In this document: piece by piece, positions 56,143 to 63,406 of the stretch
Numbering within the stretch: the first letter of the stretch is position 1
How the letters are laid out: each line of letters begins with the position of its first letter
DNA from: Hyphomonadaceae bacterium JAD_PAG50586_4
GTDB lineage: Bacteria > Pseudomonadota > Alphaproteobacteria > Caulobacterales > Aquidulcibacteraceae
Assembly: GCA_023242925.1 (NCBI GenBank)
Contig: CP096134.1
Location: 1,569,501 to 1,633,500 of the forward strand
Direction: 5' to 3'
DNA length: 64,000 nucleotides
Translations under genes and position numbers: made by a program
The notes under the pieces: model-generated
Database searches by the model: none
What the model was told of the DNA's origin: nothing
What the model saw: only the letters and a program-made list of their open reading frames with translations

Positions 56143-57291
56143 ATGAGCGAGTGGGTGGGGCGTGCGCGCGCGCTCAAGGGCGAGATCGAAGCCGCGCGCG
56201 CCGCGATGGATCCTGCGCGGCGCTTGCCCGATGAACTGGCCGCAGCATTCGCCAATGCCGGTCTCTACAAATTGTGCGTGCCGAACGCCTTCGGCGGCGG
56301 CGAGGTGTCGCCAGCCGATCTGGCGGAAACGCTGGAGGCGTTGGCCGAGGTCGATGCGTCGGCTGCCTGGTGCGTAATGATCGGCGCGACGACGGGCGCG
56401 CTCGCCGCCTATCTGGGTCCGCAAGCCGCGCAAGAAATCTTCGGCCCCGCCGATGCGATCGTCACCGGCGCCTACGCGCCGATGGGCCGTGCGTTGCGCG
56501 AGGGCGATGTCTATCGCGTCAGCGGCCAATGGAAATGGAATAGCGGCGGCCAGAATTCGAGCTGGCTGCTCGGCGGGTGTCTGCTGATGGAAAACGGCGC
56601 GCCGCAGAAGGGCGCGGACGGCGTGCCGTTGATGCGCATGATGGTGACGCCCGCGCGCAATGTGAGCTTCATCGACACTTGGCATACGGGCGGGCTCTGG
56701 GGCACGGGCAGCGGCGATATGGCGATGAAGGATGTCGCCATCCCCGCGGCGCACACGGTTTCGCTCACCGACGATAAACCCCGGGTCGCCGCGCCGCTTT
56801 ACGCGTTCCCGGTGTTCGGGCTGCTCGCGCTCGGCATCGCGGCGGTAGCCAGTGGCAACGCCAAGGGCGCGCTTGGGGAGTTCGCAGCCGTGGCTTCAGG
56901 CAAGCGCATGCCCAACGGCCGCTCGCTAGCCGAGCGTGGCGTGACGCAGGCGATGTATGCGCAAGCTTATGCTGATCACAGCGCCGCGCGAGCGTTCCTT
57001 TTCGCTGAGATTGAAACCGCATGGCGCGAGGCTCAACAGGGGGCGGCGATCGGCATGGCGCAACGCGCCCGCCTGCGCCTTGCCGCCACGCATCTTGTGC
57101 GGACATCGGCCGATGTTGTGCGCCGCCTACAGGATTTCGCCGGCGGCGCCAGCGTGTTTTTGAGCGATCCGCTGCATCGCCGTGTGCGCGATGCGCAAAC
57201 CGCCACCGCGCACATCATGATCGCGCCGCCAACCTACGAACTCACCGGGCGCGTGCTGCTCGGCGGCGAGGCGAGCACCGCGGAGCTTTAG
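56143..57291 (+). CDS. Acyl-CoA dehydrogenase-fold flavoprotein (HpaB/DszC-like group)
   Basis: This 382-residue protein begins MSEWVGRARALKGEIEAARA and has LPDELAAAFANAGLYKLCVP, GEVSPADLAETLEALAEVDA and SGQWKWNSGGQNSSWLLGGC, patterns of flavin-dependent class D monooxygenases and their dehydrogenase-fold relatives rather than of classical acyl-CoA dehydrogenases. No terminal EGTSEIQ motif is present. It could be a monooxygenase using reduced flavin. It follows the MDR oxidoreductase by 10 bp and its stop overlaps that of the convergent SET gene by 4 bp. Confidence 0.78.
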   Translation: MSEWVGRARALKGEIEAARAAMDPARRLPDELAAAFANAGLYKLCVPNAFGGGEVSPADLAETLEALAEVDASAAWCVMIGATTGALAAYLGPQAAQEIFGPADAIVTGAYAPMGRALREGDVYRVSGQWKWNSGGQNSSWLLGGCLLMENGAPQKGADGVPLMRMMVTPARNVSFIDTWHTGGLWGTGSGDMAMKDVAIPAAHTVSLTDDKPRVAAPLYAFPVFGLLALGIAAVASGNAKGALGEFAAVASGKRMPNGRSLAERGVTQAMYAQAYADHSAARAFLFAEIETAWREAQQGAAIGMAQRARLRLAATHLVRTSADVVRRLQDFAGGASVFLSDPLHRRVRDAQTATAHIMIAPPTYELTGRVLLGGEASTAEL

Positions 57292-57808
57292 ACGCGCTTG
57301 GCTTGTGATTTCTTCTTGGTGGTCGTCGTCTTGGCCTTCTTGGTCGTGGTTTTTTCTTGACGACCTTCTTGACCGAGGTTTTCGCCGCCGCAGCGGCGGT
57401 GCGCTTAGCCGCGCATTTCGGGCAGGCGCAAATGTCCTTCAAATACTGATTGAAGTAGTTCTTGCCGTAATCGTAGTTCAGCTCTTCGCCCGGCTTGATG
57501 TTGCGCAGCGCGTGGATGAACACGCGGCCCTTATGGATGTTGGGCTCGCAATTGGCGCGGCAGGAATGATTGATGTAGCGCGCGGTGTTCCAGCGCGGCG
57601 CACCATCGATCGTCTTCTTTGAATTGATCTCGAACAGATACTTGGAGCGGCTGGTCTCTTCCTGCGCCTTGGTGATCTCGACGCCGGTGTATTCGATGAT
57701 GCATGCCCCTTTCGGAATGGGTCCATCTGCGTAGAGGCCAAGCCCAGTGGCCGAGCGGCCCACGCGCAATTCGAAATCACCAGGGATGTAGGACTTTCTA
57801 GTCGTCAT
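57288..57808 (-). CDS. SET-domain lysine methyltransferase-like protein, frameshifted near 57352
   Basis: The protein has a SET domain at about 8-120: RVGRSATGLGLYADGPIPKG, CIIEYTGVEIT, the pseudoknot motif RYINHSCRANCEPNI, and ELNYDYGKNYFNQYLKDICA. A post-SET Cys cluster (CACPKC) follows. The tail is Lys/Thr/Ala-rich: restoring one T to the T6 run 57350-57355 (A-run on the coding strand) gives KKKTTTKKAKTTTTKKK and a stop at 57288, about 173 residues. Bacterial SET proteins methylate lysines of unknown targets; the H1-like tail suggests DNA or ribosome association, which is inference. Confidence 0.88.
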
Positions 57809-57919
57809 CGATTCTTCGCTCCGTGAAGCTCTAGAGCCTCAAACCGGGCGTGCTTGGCAAGCGTGACGTTGTGTCGTCGGTGCGGGAATAGGTCCAAAGC
57901 CACTTCGTCGAGCGAAGGC

Positions 57920-57994
57920 TGGCTGGGGTGCTAGGGATCGAACCTAGGAATGGCGGTACCAAAAACCGCTGCCTTACCGCTTGGCTACACCCCA
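57920..57994 (-). tRNA. tRNA-Gln (UUG)
   Basis: On the minus strand, TGGGGTG pairs with CACCCCA, followed by discriminator G and encoded CCA. The anticodon arm GCGGT-TTTTGGT-ACCGC carries anticodon TTG and the T arm is CTAGG-TTCGATC-CCTAG. All arms are normal. Confidence 0.95.
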
Positions 57995-58079
57995 AAACCG
58001 GCGAAGCGGCTAGATAGAGGCGCCCGGGCGCCGATGCAATGGGGGCCCGGCAGGGCGGCTAACTTTGTTCAGGTCTCGC

Positions 58080-58109
58080 GGTTTGGGCGGCGTTGCGTTA
58101 GCCCAAACC
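58080..58109. other. 9-bp hairpin upstream of tRNA-Pro
   Basis: GGTTTGGGC (58080-58088) and GCCCAAACC (58101-58109) are perfect inverted repeats with a 12-nt loop, 22 bp before the tRNA-Pro 5' end. No T-tract follows in either direction. It may be a processing or regulatory structure in the tRNA leader. Confidence 0.45.
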
Positions 58110-58131
58110 TCCCGCTATAAGCCCGCCTCCT

Positions 58132-58209
58132 CGGAGTATAGCTCAGCCTGGTAGAGCACCACGTTCGGGACGTGGGGGTCGTAAGTTCAGAATCTTGCTA
58201 CTCCGACCA
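58132..58209 (+). tRNA. tRNA-Pro (CGG), with one extra base in the T-loop
   Basis: CGGAGTA pairs with TACTCCG and CCA is encoded. The anticodon arm CCACG-TTCGGGA-CGTGG gives anticodon CGG. The T arm is GTAAG-TTCAGAAT-CTTGC, so the loop has 8 nt rather than 7: the universal TTCGAAT reads TTCAGAAT with an extra A at 58189. Total length is 78 instead of 77. The extra base is probably a sequencing error, since the rest is perfectly conserved. Confidence 0.9.
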
Positions 58210-58246
58210 TCTTTCCCGCTGCGCGTTTCCCGATAACGCTGCCCAT

Positions 58247-58627
58247 ATGAAATTGCATCGTCGCACCTTGGTTGGGGCTGGTTTGGGCCTTTGCGCGAGT
58301 ACCGCTATGGCGGGCTGCGCTTGGGAGGAAGGCATGTACGGACTGATCGGTAAGATGATCGCCAAGCCCGGCCAGCGCGACGCCCTCGCGCGCCTGCTGC
58401 TCGGCGGCGCCCAATCCATGCCCGGCTGCCGCTCCTACATCATCGCCGCCGACCCGAGCGACGAGAAGGCCATTTGGGTCACCGAAGTGTGGGACGCCGA
58501 GGCCGACCACAATGCGTCGCTGCATTTACCTGAGGTCGGGGCGGCGATCCGCGAAGCGCGGCCGCTGATCGAGGGCTTTGGCGAGCGCTGCATCACCACG
58601 CCGCTTGGAGGCGCAGGCCTTGGTTGA
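58247..58627 (+). CDS. ABM-domain protein, possibly exported
   Basis: The ABM (antibiotic biosynthesis monooxygenase) domain starts at MYGLIGKMIAKPGQRDALAR and continues through MPGCRSYIIAADPSDEKAIW and EVWDAEADHNASLHLPEVGA to TTPLGG. From ATG 58247 a 29-residue leader is added that looks like a Tat/lipoprotein signal (KLHRRTLVGAGLGLCASTAM, then AGC). A strong GGAGGA site, however, precedes the ATG at 58334, which would give a 97-residue cytoplasmic form typical of the family. Both starts remain open. The GT25 gene overlaps its 3' end. Confidence 0.72.
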   Translation: MKLHRRTLVGAGLGLCASTAMAGCAWEEGMYGLIGKMIAKPGQRDALARLLLGGAQSMPGCRSYIIAADPSDEKAIWVTEVWDAEADHNASLHLPEVGAAIREARPLIEGFGERCITTPLGGAGLG

Positions 58628-59447
58628 GGACGCAAGCCCGCGCTTCAACGCGCAAGTGTTCACCCAAGTCATCAACCTGGATCGCAGTACCGATCGGTTG
58701 GCGACGGTGTCCGGCTTTCTGAAAGCCGCGGGCCTCGAGTACACGCGTTTCTCGGCCGTTGAAGGTCGCAAGCTCAATATCGATGAGCCGGAAATGCGCC
58801 GGCTGGTCGATGTGAAGAAGTGGATGCGTCGTCACCACCGCAATCCCACGCCCGCCGATATCGGCTGTTATCTAAGTCATTATTACGCCATCCAAGCCTT
58901 CCTGGCGCAGGACAAACCGTTCGGCCTGATCTTCGAGGATGACGCAGCCTTTGGCCCGGGCTTCATTCCCTTTGTCGCCCATGCGCTGAATGACCCGCAT
59001 GAATGGGACATTCTGAAACTACATGCGCGCCATCCGGGCCCAATGGTGACGCGCCGGGAATACGGGGATGGCGTAAAGCTTTGCTCGTTTGTCGCTCGCC
59101 ACGCCGGCACCACCTGCTACATGATCAATCGCCGCGCCGGCGCGGCGATGCTGAAGCATCTCATTCCCGCCGTCCGCATGATCGATTGGGCCTGCGACCA
59201 AGGCCATCTGATGCATTTGCGCGTGCGCACGCTGACGCCGATGATCGTCGGCCTGCAGGCGGTGGAAACAACACGTGACACTGGCGTGTCGCGCAAACGC
59301 TCATGGATCGAGAAGCAGACCGATCGCCCGATCCTGCCGCGCTGGCAATTGCCGTTCCGCCGGGTGTGGGATGAGATGCATCGCGTCAGCCACACGATGT
59401 TCGCCGATGGCGGCTTGGCTGCGATGCTGTTCGGGCCGAAGCGCTAA
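58620..59447 (+). CDS. Glycosyltransferase family 25 protein
   Basis: The protein shows GT25 features: VFTQVINLDRSTDRLATVSG at the N-terminus, FSAVEGRKLNIDEPEMRRLV, the conserved ADIGCYLSHYYAIQAFL and the metal-binding acidic motif FGLIFEDDAAFG. GT25 enzymes add galactose or glucose to lipooligosaccharide. The start is uncertain: TTG 58620 (overlapping the ABM gene by 8 bp) or GTG 58656. Its stop overlaps that of the convergent membrane protein by 4 bp. Confidence 0.85.
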   Translation: MVEDASPRFNAQVFTQVINLDRSTDRLATVSGFLKAAGLEYTRFSAVEGRKLNIDEPEMRRLVDVKKWMRRHHRNPTPADIGCYLSHYYAIQAFLAQDKPFGLIFEDDAAFGPGFIPFVAHALNDPHEWDILKLHARHPGPMVTRREYGDGVKLCSFVARHAGTTCYMINRRAGAAMLKHLIPAVRMIDWACDQGHLMHLRVRTLTPMIVGLQAVETTRDTGVSRKRSWIEKQTDRPILPRWQLPFRRVWDEMHRVSHTMFADGGLAAMLFGPKR

Positions 59448-59890
59448 GCGCTCATCTGGAAAAACATCCAGAGGCCGCCGACGCCAAGGGCTAAGACCAG
59501 CACCCAGCGCATCGTTTCCGCCAGCGTGTGCACGGCGCCGCGTAGTGGGCTGAACATCGAAAGCGCCAACGTCACGACGAAGGCCGCGCCTACAGCGAGC
59601 CAGGCCTCGAACTCACCCAATTGGCTGTCGAGTGCTGCGATGAATGCGAGGTAGGCAGCGGCCGCGCTCATGCAGAACCGCACGAGCGCCTTAAGCATTG
59701 TGCTGCCAGTGCGGTGAGGACTTCGAGCAGGCGCGGCGGCTTGGGGCGGCGGCGCCACGGGCTGCGGCGCTGGCTGGCGGGTCTCCTCGCGCAAACGCCG
59801 CCAGGCCTCGGCCTCCATCTCGGCGCGGACCTGCTGCTCGAACATCCAATCGTCGGTCGCGAACGCGGGCGATCTGCGGGACTCGGACAT
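59444..59890 (-). CDS. Small membrane protein, unknown function
   Basis: This 148-residue protein has an N-terminal cytosolic part of about 65 residues (MSESRRSPAFATDDWMFEQQ, then a charged helix and a proline-rich APQPVAPPPQAAAPA linker) and three membrane helices (ALVRFCMSAAAAYLAFIAAL, FEAWLAVGAAFVVTLALSMF, WVLVLALGVGGLWMFFQM). ATG 59890 is preferred to an upstream in-frame start. No family is recognised. Confidence 0.65.
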   Translation of the reverse strand: MSESRRSPAFATDDWMFEQQVRAEMEAEAWRRLREETRQPAPQPVAPPPQAAAPARSPHRTGSTMLKALVRFCMSAAAAYLAFIAALDSQLGEFEAWLAVGAAFVVTLALSMFSPLRGAVHTLAETMRWVLVLALGVGGLWMFFQMSA

Positions 59891-59969
59891 CGGACGCACC
59901 CTCTCCAGGCGAACATCATGCAGCAGGGCGCGGCTGGGGAAAATAACCTGCGGCAGCAACAGCCAAGAA

Positions 59970-60058
59970 AATCGAAATACGGTATTCTAGGGAGTCGTTT
60001 ATCATTTTTCGATAAAAAGTCGCTTGCGTTTTCCCAAATCCCATATCATTTATCGATA
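59970..60058. promoter_or_regulatory. Cluster of three TATCR-N5-CGATA repeats upstream of sppA
   Basis: AATCG-AAATA-CGGTA (59970-59984), TATCA-TTTTT-CGATA (60000-60014) and TATCA-TTTAT-CGATA (60044-60058) are copies of the same 15-bp dyad seen at 250-305. The last contains the perfect palindrome TTTATCGATAAA and ends 31 bp before the chosen sppA start. Phased copies at 30 and 44 bp intervals suggest cooperative binding of a dimeric regulator. Confidence 0.55.
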
Positions 60059-60089
60059 AACCCGAACCTTCGGGGTGGAGTGGCGTCTC

Positions 60090-61849
60090 GTGAAGCAATT
60101 TCTGATCACCGTCGGCGGGGTTCTCGTCGGGCTCATGCTTTTCCTGTTCATAGGCCCCATCATTCTGATCGGCGCGCTGTCTTCGATGGCCCAGCCTCCG
60201 GCGCAGCCCTCGCACATGGTGCTGTCGCTCGACCTCCGCGAAGAAATGACGGACCAACGCTCCGCTAACCCGTTCGCCGCCTTTGGTGGGAGCAACGCGC
60301 TTCTCGACCTGCTGGCGCGGATCGAATCCGCCCGCACGGACGATGCGGTGAAGGGCCTCTTCATCCGCGGCAACACCTCGGGCATGTCCGCCTCGCAAGC
60401 CGAAGAGCTGCGCGCCGCGATCGCCAGCTTCCGCCAATCCGGAAAATTCGTGATCGCACACCTGCAAACCGACGGCGTGCGTATGTCGATGCCGGGTTAC
60501 ATGGCCGTCGCCGACGCTGATGAAGTCTGGCTGCAGGAAGCCAGCGAATTCATGCCGATGGGCCTCTCGGCTGAGGTCACGTTCCTCGCCGGCACGCTGC
60601 AGCGCTATCATATGCAAGCGCAGTTCGAGCAGCGCGAAGACTACAAGAACGCGCCGAACACGCTGACGCAACGCACGTTCACGCCGGAGCACCGCGAAGC
60701 CACGCTCTCGCTGATGAACGGCATCTACGACAACATGCTGGCTAACATCGCCGCCGATCGTGGCATCACGCCGGCGCAAGCGCGCACGGCTGTGGAAGCC
60801 ACGCCGTTCACCGCCCAGCGCTCGCGCGAACTGGGCCTGGTCGATCAGTTCGGACGCCCGGAAGAAGCCGAGCGCGCCGCTTTGGCGCGTGCTGAAAACG
60901 AGAACGCCGAAATCGTCGACATCCACGAATATCGCGCGCGCCCGCAAACCAGCGGCCGCGTGATCGCCGTGGTTCAGGGCGAGGGCGCGATCGTCTCTGG
61001 CCCCCGGAAGACAACATCTTCGGCGGCGACGAGAACATGAACAGCGACCGCGTCGCGCGCGCGCTGCTCGACGCCTCCGAAGATGACGACGTGGCGGCAA
61101 TCGTCTTCCGCGTCTCCAGCCCTGGCGGCTCGGTGGTCGCGTCGGACCAAATCCTCGCGGCGCTGCGCACCGCGCAGGAACGCGGCAAGCGAGTCGTCGT
61201 CTCGATGGGCGATGTCGCGGCGTCGGGTGGTTATTACGTCTCCACCCACGCCGACGAGATCGTCGCCTCGCCCTCGACCATCACCGGCTCGATCGGCGTG
61301 TTCGGCGGCAAGCTCATCATTGGCCCAGCCCTTGACCATTATCTGTCGACCAATACCGAGACGATCACGGTCGGTTCGCCAATGGTGGAAATGTTCACCA
61401 GCGAGCGCCCGTTCAATCCGGCAGAACGCGCCGCCTTCGCGGGCTTCATCGATCGCACATACGCGACCTTTATCGGCCTCGTCGCCGAAGGCCGCGAGAT
61501 GACGCCGGAGCAAGCACGCGCTGTCGCGGGCGGGCGTGTGTGGACGGGCCAGCAAGCACTGGAACGTGGCCTGGTCGATCACCTCGGCGGCTTCTCGGTG
61601 GCGGTGGCGCGTGCGCGCGCTCTGGCCGGCATCGGTGAAGATGAGCAGGTGCAGCTGCGCTACTTCCCGGTCGCGGAAGATCCGTTCAAGTCGCTCGGAC
61701 GCTTGTTCGGCGCATCTTCGGAAAGCGTTGAGACGCTGGTCGCCATCAACGCGCTGCTCTCGGATCCGCGCATGCAGCGCACGCTTGCTGCGGTGCGCGA
61801 GGAAGACGCCAATGTCCGCGCCGAAGCGGATGCGGTGTCGATCCGCTAA
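60090..61849 (+). CDS. sppA: Signal peptide peptidase SppA, 67-kDa type, frameshifted near 61003
   Basis: An N-terminal membrane anchor (KQFLITVGGVLVGLMLFLFI) precedes two S49 peptidase domains. The first holds the catalytic lysine in REDYKNAPNTLT; the second holds the serine in SMGDVAASGGYYVSTHADEI. The frame breaks at the C5 run 61001-61005; one added C joins AIVSGP to PEDNIFGGDENMNSDR, giving about 586 residues. SppA degrades cleaved signal peptides in the inner membrane. GTG 60090 is chosen, with GTG 60075 as alternative. Its promoter carries the TATCR-N5-CGATA cluster. Confidence 0.9.
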
Positions 61850-61870
61850 TCACGTAATCCATAGCCCCGC

Positions 61871-61908
61871 AAAGGCCCTTCGCGGAAACGCGAGGGGCCT
61901 TTTCTTTC
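61871..61908 (+). terminator. Strong intrinsic terminator after sppA
   Basis: AAAGGCCCTTCGCG (61871-61884) pairs over 14 bp (one G-U) with CGCGAGGGGCCTTT (61889-61902) around a GAAA tetraloop, followed by TTTTCTTTC. It lies 22 bp after the sppA stop and before the convergent gene, so it may act in both directions. Confidence 0.9.
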
Positions 61909-61923
61909 GGAGCGCAGGCTGGA

Positions 61924-62328
61924 TTAGCGCTTGTTCTCGACTTCGTATTTCGGGAGATCGGCGCGCAGGGTTTCGTAGAGACGCTCCACAAAACGCTCGG
62001 CGTCGTCGTCAACGAAATCGTCGAAATAGTCCGGGTGATTGGACTCAAATACGTACTCGCCTTCGTCGGCGAAGATGAAGCCTAATTCTTCGTCGGTCAG
62101 GACGTGGATCACCGCGATCTGCGTTTCCTCGTCATCTTCTTCGCCCAGCGTGAACGCGAGGCGGCGTGAGGAGATTTTCTCGGCCAGGATTGGCGCCAGC
62201 GCCTGCAGCGCCGCCAAATCGTCAAAGGCGTCTTCCTGGTTTAGCGACGATTCCAGGCGCTTGCGCGCGGCGTCCACTTCGGCGTCGAAACCCGACGTCG
62301 GCGCAGCTGGCGGTTTTTTCGCGCTCAT
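61924..62328 (-). CDS. Conserved acidic hypothetical protein
   Basis: This 134-residue soluble acidic protein has a disordered start ([20 protein letters not shown]), a helical segment [20 protein letters not shown], and an alpha-beta part with [20 protein letters not shown] and [21 protein letters not shown] recognise no functional family. It overlaps purQ by 4 bp and is transcribed after it, so the two are translationally coupled. Confidence 0.7.
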   Translation of the reverse strand: MSAKKPPAAPTSGFDAEVDAARKRLESSLNQEDAFDDLAALQALAPILAEKISSRRLAFTLGEEDDEETQIAVIHVLTDEELGFIFADEGEYVFESNHPDYFDDFVDDDAERFVERLYETLRADLPKYEVENKR

Positions 62329-62987
62329 GCCGCTTCCATCAGGCTTTCGAACACGGCGCGCCCGCCAATACGGCCAAGCACTGGATCGGACGCGCGCTCC
62401 GGGTGGGGCATCATGCCCATCACGTTGCCGCGATCATTGATGATGCCGGCAATGTCGCGCGCCGAGCCATTCGGGTTGTCGATGTAGCGGAACACAACGC
62501 GGCCCTCGCCCTCGATGCGGTCGAGTGTGGCGTCGTCGGCGATGAAGCGGCCGTCGCCGTGCGCGATCGGAATCTCCGTCTCGCGGGTTTCACGGTAGGC
62601 GCGCGTGAACGCTGTATTGCCGTTGTCGATCGCCAGCGGCACGTCCTTACAGGCAAACTTGAGCCCCGCATTACGACCCAGCGCGCCCGGCAATAGGCGC
62701 GTTTCTGTGAGCACTTGGAAGCCATTGCAGATGCCCAGCACCAGGCCGCCGCGCTCCGCGTGTGTGATGACTTCGCGCATCACCGGACTTTTGGCCGCCA
62801 TCGCGCCGGAGCGGAGGTAATCGCCATAGGAAAAACCGCCCGGCAAGACGACCAGATCGAGCCCTTCCGGCAAGGTCGTCTCCTTGTGCCACACCATGGA
62901 AACGGGCTTGCCGGTGATGCGCTCCAGGGCGCGTGCGGCGTCGCGGTCGCAATTGGACCCCGGGAACACGATGACAGCTGATTTCAT
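62325..62987 (-). CDS. purQ: Phosphoribosylformylglycinamidine synthase subunit PurQ
   Basis: This 220-residue class I glutamine amidotransferase supplies ammonia to PurL in purine synthesis. Signatures are [36 protein letters not shown], the nucleophile in [13 protein letters not shown] and the His/Glu pair in [13 protein letters not shown]. purS and purL are not adjacent on either side in this window, so purQ is transcribed apart from purS here. It overlaps the downstream acidic protein gene by 4 bp. Confidence 0.96.
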   Translation of the reverse strand: MKSAVIVFPGSNCDRDAARALERITGKPVSMVWHKETTLPEGLDLVVLPGGFSYGDYLRSGAMAAKSPVMREVITHAERGGLVLGICNGFQVLTETRLLPGALGRNAGLKFACKDVPLAIDNGNTAFTRAYRETRETEIPIAHGDGRFIADDATLDRIEGEGRVVFRYIDNPNGSARDIAGIINDRGNVMGMMPHPERASDPVLGRIGGRAVFESLMEAA

Positions 62988-63112
62988 GAGGGCTTCAATA
63001 AGCTGCGTCGCTGCGGTTTTAAAGGCGTAAGGGCGGCTTTGGACGGCTGGTTTGCGGTTCCGGTGGCTCAGTTTGCCGTGATTTTGGCCGTGGGCGTGGT
63101 AAGTGAGGGCCC

Positions 63113-63334
63113 ATGGGCACTTGGATTTTAATCGCCATCTTCGCCACCATCGCTGTCACGGCGGGCCTCGTCGCCATCCTGCAGCGCGCCAACGGCCAAG
63201 GGCCGCGCCGCCGAAATGATTCAGGCGATGGCGGCGCGGTCTACGTGGATGGCGGCTCGCGCCGCGATGCTGATTCCAATGATTCCGATGGCGGCTCGGA
63301 CGGCGGCGGTGATGGCGGCGGGGGCGGCGATTGA
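63113..63334 (+). CDS. Small membrane protein with Gly/Asp-rich tail
   Basis: This 73-residue protein has one membrane helix ([20 protein letters not shown]) and a highly Gly/Asp/Ser-rich tail ending in [10 protein letters not shown]. Short proteins of this form, with a glycine-rich cytosolic or periplasmic tail, are frequent near bacterial gene ends and have no known function. It is divergent from purQ. Confidence 0.55.
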   Translation: MGTWILIAIFATIAVTAGLVAILQRANGQGPRRRNDSGDGGAVYVDGGSRRDADSNDSDGGSDGGGDGGGGGD

Positions 63335-63406
63335 ACGCGGTGACCGCAACGTAAGTGTCACAAAACCCAGTCAGAAGGGCGCATCGATTGAGCAAGGGAT
63401 TCTGAG

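Noticed and set aside
11848..61849. Wholesale pseudogenisation of this chromosomal region
   Set aside because: Each broken gene keeps conserved sequence on both sides of a single indel, and housekeeping genes such as sppA are affected; sequencing error explains it better.
63335..63406. Pho box upstream of pstS
   Set aside because: TGTCAC and AGTCAG words occur, but their spacing is 13 bp rather than the 11-bp repeat of Pho boxes and the second half-site is poor.
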